Shown here one piece after another: positions 56,164 to 64,000 of a stretch of 64,000 nucleotides of DNA. The stretch spans positions 8,705,484 through 8,769,483 of the forward strand of contig JAZAYU010000005.1 of the NCBI GenBank assembly GCA_038501625.1. The letters are read 5' to 3'. Below the pieces are notes generated by a model that worked only from the letters and a program-made list of their open reading frames with translations, ran no database searches and had not been told where the DNA came from. The stretch comes from Corbicula japonica. Lineage: Eukaryota; Mollusca; Bivalvia; Venerida; Cyrenidae. The stretch's first letter is position 1; each line of letters starts with the position of its first letter. A program made the translations under genes and the position numbers.

Positions 56164-56327
56164 GCTGAAGGTTATAAAACTGAGCATGGAAACCAGTCTC
56201 AAATCTCAAGCATCTGATTGGCTGAAATGGCGACGATTGGCTGAAATGGCGACTGGTCACCATTTCAGCCAATCAGATGCTGGAGATTTGAGACTGGTTT
56301 CCATGCTCAGTTTTATAACCTTGGGCA
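56164..56327. mobile_element. Fold-back MITE with an 18 bp internal duplication
   Basis: GCTGAAGGTTATAAAACTGA to TTATAACCTTGGGCAC. GATTGGCTGAAATGGCGAC occurs twice in one arm, so this copy has three CCAAT boxes. Confidence 0.9.
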
Positions 56328-57142
56328 CATATCATTAACACTGATCAGACAAGCCACAGTCAGGATGCCAATAAAGGACAATAATCTTTGTAATATAAGG
56401 AGAAAGCTGATTGGCTGTCACTCATCATGTGACCTGATTTCTATAAGCATGCCCAAACACTGATGCCAAGGTCTAACAATAAATGAAAAATGAACAACAG
56501 AGTGAGGTTTTAAAATCAAATGCAACCAATCCATAAGCTTTTCACATCTAATTCAACCAATCAAATTAATTTTTTCATCTAATGCAACCTATCAATATCC
56601 AATGCAACCAATCAAATATGATTTCCACATCTTATGCAAATCTTCAACAAATCAGCAAAAGGATGTAACAACAAGGTAAAAATCTGCCAAGGGAAGTAAC
56701 GATGAGATAAAGCAGCAAAGGGAAGTAATAAGGAGATGGAGATATAATTGAGTTTTTTTTAAATTTCTAGACATATTTTCTACAACAGCAGAATAAACTA
56801 TGATTAATTATTTCTGGTTTATAATACTCCTTGATCTATGGAGCCTCATTATGGAGGTGTAAAATTAGTTTCTCCAGCACAAATGAAAAGGAAAATATAG
56901 AATGGCAGAATCGTGCAGACTCCATCCCACTGACAAAACCTTTTAAAATCGTTATTGCTCACATTTAATTCAACCTTCTCTTCAAGCATCAATAATAATG
57001 GCAACATGAAAAATTGCATCAAGCAAAATTAAGAGGAATTGTTGTTGAGAGAAAACAATTCTTGGAATAATTTCCTGTGTTCTAATGATGTAGTTTATAT
57101 TCATTAGCCACCTCTATAATTCACCATCTTTCACTCGCAAAA

Positions 57143-57348
57143 TACGGTAAAACTCCTTTTAAAAGCCCCCTTGGGCGTTACATTTTCTAAAAAGGGGGCA
57201 CTTATTTTTTATGTTACATATGTTTATTCTAATATTAGATTCTGAAGGATATTGTATAATAATTATGGATTCACTGATTTTTTTCCATAAAAATAACATA
57301 GGAGGGGTGTTTATTAAGAAAGGGGCATTTAAAAAGAGTTTTACAGTA
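57143..57348. mobile_element. TIR MITE, TACCGTAAAATCCC family
   Basis: TACGGTAAAACTCCTTTTAA, AAGCCCCC, and inverted GGGGCATTTAAAAAGAG, TTTTACAGTA. Confidence 0.75.
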
Positions 57349-57807
57349 TCTCTCTGTGATGTTTTTGCTGTTCATTCATTTCAGAGTTTATACTTTTCTC
57401 AGTATAATAAACCTTGTGAAGACAGTTTTAAACCTTGTGAAGACAGTTTCAATATTCCCCTAATAAAATGAAATTATGTAGTGCTAGAATATATTTACTA
57501 CTTGATGAGGGCAGTAAATTACCCAAGAAATCTCAAAACATACAGATGTACCCAAAGAATGTCAAACTGTTGCAAAAAACAGCAAACAGCAAAACGAATC
57601 ACCCTGGTCAAAATCAAGAGTTACTAACATTTCAATGCATTGCAAAGAACTACTTAAGGACAGTTTACTTAATGTACTGACACACTTAAAAAGAATACAT
57701 AGTTAAATGTTACAAATATGATTTGTTTATAATGTAAAAATCACACGGAATTCATGAACAAAATCATTCTGACATCTAACACTAGAATGTTGTGTTCCGC
57801 GGAACAC

Positions 57808-59417
57808 GTGTCGCCTGCATGGAAAAAGTTGAAATATGGGCCTACGTTTAATCATATATAATAAAAATATTTTATTCAAGTTGATTTCAATACTACACCA
57901 CAGAACACATGTGTCATCTAAATTGCATTTAAAAGGGGAATAACTATAATAATGTTGAAACCCGAGTTATCATCTTCAAAACTTGGCTTGTGCACGCAGA
58001 TGAGTTATTCAAAGTATTAAGTGATTTGAACAAGTACTTTCCATTTTACAGGCAACACTAAGTTTAATGTTAAAGTTGCATTTGAAAGGGACATAACTCA
58101 TAAAATATTCAAACAGGAGTTATAATTTTTGTAGTTGTTAATGGCAGTCTGTTCATGTTGATGATACAATCCAAGTATTCAATGAATAGGGCAAGTACTT
58201 TCAAATTATACGCAAAATTAAGTTTCATGTGAAATTTGCATTTGAAAAAAAAAGTCAAACAGGAGTTATGATTCTTGTTGTAACCGATGTTGTTGTTGTT
58301 CACGAAGATGATATATTCGAAGAGTGAATAGGACATGTACTTTAAAAGTTATAGGCAACATTAAGTTTCATGTTAAAGTTGTATATTAAAGGGACACAAC
58401 TAATAAAATAGTCCAGCAGGAGTTATCATTCTTGTTCTTCATAATGACGCTGTTCATGAAGATGATTTATTTCGAATATCAAGTGAATAGGACAATTACT
58501 TTCAAAGTAAAAGGCAATATTAAGTTTCATGTTAAAGTTGCATTTGAAAGGGGCATAACTTAAAATATAATCAAACAGGAGTTATGATTCTTTTTGTTAC
58601 CAATGTTGTTGATCATGCTGATGATATATTCCAAGTATGAAGTGAACAGAACAAGTACTTTCAAAGTTATAGGCAACATTAAGTTTCATGTTAAAGTTGC
58701 ATTTGAAAGGGGAATAACTCCAAAATATTGAAACTGGAGTTATCATTCTTGTCGTCACAGATGGCATTGTTGATGCTGATGATATATTCCAAGTATGAAG
58801 TGAATAGGACAAGTACTTTCAAAGTTATAGGCAACATTAAGTTTCAGGTTAAAGTTGCATTTGAAAGGGGCATAACTCAAAAAATATTGAAACTGGAGTT
58901 ATCATTCTTGTCGTCACAGATGGCATTGTTCATGCTGATGATATATTCCAAGTATGAAGTGAATAGGACAAGTACTTTCAAAGTGATAGGCAACATTAAG
59001 TTTTAGGTTAAAGTTGCATTTAAAAGGGGCATAACTCAAAAAATATTGAAACTGGAGTTATCATTCTTGTCATCACAGATGGCATTGCTCATGCTGATGA
59101 TATATTCCAAGTATGAAGTGAATAGGACAAGTACTTTCAAAGTTATAGGCAACATTAAGTTTCAGGTTAAAGTTGCATTTGAAAGGGGCATAACTCAAAA
59201 AATATTGAAAATGGAGTTATCATTCTTGTCGTCACAGATGGCATTGTTCATGCTGATGATATATTCCTAGTATGAAGTGAATAGGACAAGTACTTTCAAA
59301 GTTATAGGCAACATTAAGTTTCAGGTTAAAGTTGGGGGACTACCGGACAACGGCACCGATGACGACGCCGCCGGACAATAGGATCCCTATGTGTCTACCT
59401 GCTATCGCAGGCGACAC
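57808..59417 (+). mobile_element. Pearl-like tandem element, 1.6 kb
   Basis: GTGTCGCCTGC (57808-57818) is inverted as GCAGGCGACAC (59407-59417). Outside the left end is the 16 bp palindrome GTGTTCCGCGGAACAC; the right end has a CCTGCTATCGCAGG hairpin after CGACGCCGCCGGACAATAGG. Between them are about nine ~160 bp units (GCATTTGAAAGGGGCATAAC, GGAGTTATCATTCTTG, GATGATATATTCCAAGTATG, AGGACAAGTACTTTCAAAGT). The later units are almost identical; the first ones are diverged. Long repeated ORFs through it are repeat frames. Confidence 0.75.
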
Positions 59418-59816
59418 AACAAGAAGGACAATCATATAAATATATGTTTACCTAAAAGCAAACTGATAATTGTAAAATATAAAGTGGGCATAACCTTTTT
59501 AAACATAAATTTCCTACTACTAAGAACTGTAATTAATTTACAAAACCAGGAAAATAAAATCAAAGAACACCTGGGGTTTAAGGACAAATTTATATTGACA
59601 AAACCTTTACAAAGGTCAAGGTTACCCATCATTACATCACATTAAATCTCTAATACATCACAAATACTTTACTTGCACAAATTGATTTGTCATCAGGAGG
59701 CATAATGTTCAATTTTACAGCTTGAGTTTTTTTCTGATTTCTTTTTTGTTTATCTTTTAGCATTTAGCAGATGGTGACTGTCTGGGAGTTAAAGCAATTT
59801 TGTATTAGATAGAAAG

Positions 59817-59946
59817 CAGGGCCCAAGATAATAAAACTAAGATTGGAGACCAGTCTCTAAACTCAAGCATCTGATTGGCTGAAATGGCGACAAGTCACCA
59901 TTTCAGCCAATCAGATGCTTGAGATTTGAGACCAGTCTCCTGATTT
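59817..59946. mobile_element. Fold-back MITE, subfamily B, right end cut
   Basis: CAGGGCCCAAGATAATAAAA to GAGACCAGTCTCCTGATTTT. Confidence 0.85.
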
Positions 59947-60237
59947 TGTATTAGATATAAAGCAGATGAGACAGAGAAATTTGCAAATACACGGGCTCCA
60001 TGTTTGACATTTCAGAACACAATCATCCAATCTGTCTGCCTCATTCGATGAATATGATTGATAAATTATGACAAGTCATCAACTACAACAACTTTGACCA
60101 TTTTCTTTCTCTCTATGTTCCCAATGTTTGCCGCGAGTGTAAATATGAGAAAATTAGCTATTATTACTATCATTGGGCTAGTCTTTACGTTACCGATTCA
60201 CAGTTCAGGGTGGAATACTTCCATGTCTCAGTTGTGG

Positions 60238-60330
60238 TTAACCCTTTCCTCCATAGACATACCTTTACTGCATAAAACACTAAATTCAGATCAGCCAGCA
60301 AATCATATTTGTCCGTATAGACTCCAATAT
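60238..60330. mobile_element. piggyBac-like MITE head fragment
   Basis: TTAACCCTTTCCTCCATAGA through CAGATCAGCCAGCAAATC, then lost. Confidence 0.7.
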
Positions 60331-61029
60331 ATCAAATCTCTAACAGAACACAAAAGGTCCGATCGAATTTTTTCTTATAGATGGGATTTTCAATGATGTT
60401 GTTAAATTATCGTTAATTTACTTTTAAGAAGCTAAATATAATGGAGCTATATTTCGCACCGATGAAGAGACCACTTCATGCGCGATCTTGATTTCAGTGA
60501 CGTTTCGGAAATCCTACTTTCACTTTTAGTCGCGCGGACCAAATTTATTTTAGTAAATTAAAATTTAATTAGCCTGAACTGTGCTGCAAAATTTTTGAAA
60601 ATAGTTCAAAATACATGTAATATTTCATACAAGAGCGGGTTAAATTGAAGTAATGCCGCTTTAAGGAAGCGAATTTTGCCAAAATTTTAAACACTAAAAC
60701 ATTTTACAATATGTTGTAAATTTTATTGTATTATTAGTAACACTTAATACAACTTTGTAAATATATTCTCTCTTATTTTGATTGTGTAATAATGAGTTAC
60801 ACATTAATTCCATATATCTAGAACTACCAAAATCAGTACACTATCAAGACCACATTTGGGACTAGATAAAAATGGTCTTCTTAAATTTTAATGGTTTTCA
60901 TCCCAGGTCTTTATTTCGGGGTGGAAAAAAGTGTGAAGCTGTAAAAAGAGAAATTAAATTTAGATCTTATTGTTAAGGTGGTGTTAATTTCTGGGTGGTC
61001 TTATAAGGGATTTTACTGTTGTTAACTTA

Positions 61030-61191
<162 letters not shown>

Positions 61192-61420
61192 TCAAAGCTT
61201 GAACAAAATTTTTATATTAAAATTTGGCAGACTTTAGTTTTCAAAAGTTTGTGATTAACATATTTGAGTTATCACCAATAGAAAAATTAATGTGCCAGTT
61301 GAAATTCATCATTAATCTGAAAAATATCATGCAGTTAGGCACAAAAAAATGAAATAAAATAGTCAAGGGTGACTCCTACAAAGAAACACCTAGGCATATG
61401 CTAAGCCAATCTCACTAAAG

Positions 61421-61447
61421 TCAGATCTAACAAAATGTTAGATCTGA
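61421..61447. repeat. Perfect 12 bp inverted repeat
   Basis: TCAGATCTAACA and TGTTAGATCTGA around an AAA loop. Confidence 0.8.
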
Positions 61448-62377
61448 TGACGGCCCGCAGACACTGTACATAAGTAATAACGGGTTTTCCCGATTACTAT
61501 TTTTAGAAATTGTCAACACAGGAAGCATGATTTATAACGCTCACAAAATGATCTAAAGATGTCATTACATTAGAAATGACAGCAATGCGACATAAAAACA
61601 TATATCTCCAGTAAAATATGTCTTATGAAGGCTGTCAACATTTTCCATGGTTTAAAATACTATTGTTACTTTCACTTTTGCAATTTTGTAGGCGACAATC
61701 TGATTGGTTCAAATGGTTAGTGATAAAAGCACTTTTTAGTTACTCGTCGTCAGCTCCTGATAGCGTAGCGGTTTTCAGGAGAAGATTTTAATCAGATTGA
61801 TGCTAAGCAACACCTTTCTTTGAAAATGAAATTCAAGAAAACAGTTTAAAAGTTATTCTGTGAGAAAAATTGTCTTAAGTATTTGAACTATATTTTCTTC
61901 TTAACATACTGCCAAATTGTTTCTTCACTTTAAGTCTAACTATTTTAAGATACTGTAATTATGTAACATTAAACTTTAAAAACTTTAATAAAACTGGGTC
62001 ATGCATTGTATATGGTAAGTAAGCCAAATTTCTAATCTGTATGAAGCAAAAATGCAAAGTTGATACATATTTAATATCATTATTATTCTACCTATCACTG
62101 CATATTCTATAATATAATGATAAACATCAGAACTTTCAATCTTTTTTTTTCTCAACACCCTATTTGCATAATAATTATGCCAAACTCACATCAATAAACA
62201 GGGGTGGATCAAGAGGGGATTCAGTGGGGATGCTCAAAACCCTTTTTGGGCATCAATATTTAATTTCAATGGGATTTCATTTTCTTCCTGTACAACACAG
62301 TACACATCTTGAGCTTAGAAACAATTTGGACCATATTATGTACCTATAAATGAACAATTGCAAGAATGGTTTATCCC

Positions 62378-62674
62378 TTAACCTTTTCCTCCATATATAC
62401 GCATGTGTGACCAGTGCAGATCCAGATCAGCCGGCCGGCACATCCGTGCCATCTGATCAGGATTCATGTTTAGATTCATTAGGATTTCTGACCAAAATGA
62501 GAACAATGTAGATCCTGATCAGATCACATGTGTTGTCCAATCAGGATCTACACTGTTCTTCACTGTTCACTTTTTAATAAGATTATTTCTGACAAAAGAG
62601 TGAATAGTGTTGATCAGATGGCACAGATTGCACATGCAATAAAACCCATATAATTATATGGAGGAAACAGTTAA
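62378..62674. mobile_element. piggyBac-like MITE, rearranged interior
   Basis: TTAACCTTTTCCTCCATATA to ATGGAGGAAACAGTTAA; the spacer occurs twice (GATTTCTGACCAAAATG and GATTATTTCTGACAAAAG). Confidence 0.8.
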
Positions 62675-62937
62675 ACTGTATCTTTGCAGATTACACTTGA
62701 CAGTGTGCCTAGGACAATATTGGCAATGATTGCCAGGGATGCATTATTTACCTATTTATGTTGCCAAGGTGGCTGGTAATTGTCTCATGGTGTTTATAGC
62801 ATTGTTTTCTGACAATTTCCTAGTAATATACAACATCTGAGTAATGTATGTACCAGTAAGACAAAAGTTAATACACCTAAGTAACCTAATTTCACATTAA
62901 TACAGCACAGCTTATAAAATTTCCCAAGCCTATTAAA

Positions 62938-63075
62938 CTCTTTACTTTATATAAACAGGTTTTGTTGCATGTGCTAACACAGTAGATCAAGATCAGCCAG
63001 CACATCTGTTCCATTTGATCTGGATGTACACTGTTTGTTTGCTTATTGTTCAGATATAACCTAATAAATCAAAAA
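62938..63075. mobile_element. piggyBac-like MITE, left half
   Basis: AACTCTTTACTTTATATAAA, AGTAGATCAAGATCAGCCAG, CAGATATAACCTAATAAATC. Confidence 0.6.
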
Positions 63076-63267
63076 GTATACAAACATACTTGTAACAATC
63101 AGTTTACCAAAGCCACCATATACAAGAACATCTACATTGACCAGACAATCATGTCCTTGCTTGCTAGGGCTCAAACCTTTGACTTCTCATTCTTTTCCTA
63201 TACCACCATACTTGTAACAACTAGAATGTGTTTTCGGACACTGATGCACCCCCACTTCTACAACAAC

Positions 63268-63466
63268 ATTTGTAACAAAGGGCCATAACTCTGGTAAAAA
63301 TGGTTACAGGAAAAAATCTTTTCTCTATGATCATCTACATATCCTGCTTGATCATCTTTGCATATTTTGGAAGAAATCCTCCCGATAGTTATTGAGGAGT
63401 TGATGCCACATGATTTGGGGGATGTACGGACGAGTGTGACACCTCCCACTTTATTGGGGCATAGAA
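63268..63466 (+). repeat. Short pearl-like element, AACAAAGG family
   Basis: TGTAACAAAGGGCCATAACT, GTTACAGGAAAAAATCTTTT, AGGAGTTGATGCCACATGAT, TACGGACGAGTG, then CCTCCCACTTTATTGGGGCA. Confidence 0.7.
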
Positions 63467-64000
63467 ACTAAGTTCACCAAAGCCACTATATAGACCAACA
63501 TTTATGGTGACCAGACAATCATGTATTTTCTCTGAATTTTGTATCCTTGCCATCAGCAGTTTGATAGTTGTTTTAGCACACTGTCTGGTGAACTCTCCTC
63601 AGATCTGTATATTATTTATTACCAAATCAAATTATCCTGTTTTATCTGGCCACAAAGGTCATCCAAGCACTCTACAATTCAATCCATAAATAGCTAATTC
63701 CTCCATAAATCTTTTGTCTTAACCCCTGATTTCACCCAGAATTATGTGTCTCACTGTAGGATGCAATCACGCCAAACTACTTAACATTGATAGTTAATGC
63801 TTAAGGTCGCAATCACGGCAAAATACTTAACATACTTAACGCAAGACGCTAAAGATGACTTCTTAACCGGTACATTATTATTGACCCACAGCTAACCGCA
63901 GCACTCAAAAGAAGATTGTCTTTAAAGATTCTGGTTAAATAATGACTGTAAACTCATAGCTATTCCTTAATAGACACATCATTAACAGTTAATTTTCTCA

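Noticed and set aside
58728..59270. Repeated ORF (LELSFLSSQMALLMLMIYSK)
   Set aside because: Frame of the ~160 bp tandem unit; no start context and identical repeats at DNA level.

Overview
The window is animal nuclear DNA from a mollusc, most likely a bivalve. It is AT-rich, has introns with GT/AG junctions, and is crowded with small repeats of the type known from clams and oysters: pearl-like/Helentron-associated elements with 145-160 bp tandem cores and ACGG-type microsatellites, tRNA-derived SINEs and many MITEs. I saw no bacterial genes, rRNA, intact tRNA or CRISPR array.

One host gene spans almost the whole window on the minus strand. Eight exons, at 61176-61031, 51801-51698, 37095-36971, 28053-27928, 25514-25439, 17434-17317, 2117-1988 and 186-1, join in one continuous frame of 1011 nt (337 codons). 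They encode the ankyrin repeats, the helical spacer, the post-ankyrin LELK-like helix and an RRTS phosphosite region of a PPP1R16A/B (MYPT3/TIMAP) targeting subunit of protein phosphatase 1. The start codon and the N-terminal PP1-docking motif lie beyond the right edge. The C-terminus lies beyond the left edge. Only about 1.6% of the window is exon.

The introns are a stack of repeats. The commonest are (1) a ~240 bp element with TTAA target sites and CCCTTT termini (piggyBac-like MITE, about 40 copies and fragments), built as two hairpins; (2) a ~150 bp fold-back element (about 24 copies) whose arms each carry an NF-Y-type CCAAT box; and (3) pearl-like/HINE elements at 29059-30426, 52498-53121, 53223-54333 and 57808-59417. 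There are also a nested Tc1/mariner-like MITE, three SINEs, several other TIR MITEs, the 3' end of a LINE whose tail has become a ~1.2 kb GATA satellite, and minisatellites. Nested copies give relative insertion ages.

The least explained object is a 3.17 kb segment at 32573-35740. It has 31 bp imperfect terminal inverted repeats and ATAT on both sides. Inside are a CRE, a three-exon plus-strand reading frame whose splice phases agree, a second ORF behind a splice acceptor, a poly(A) signal and two perfect RFX X-box palindromes. I do not recognise its proteins. A pseudo-copy of the start of one PPP1R16 exon (37608) and two MITEs within about 35 bp of PPP1R16 splice sites are the other points most worth checking.
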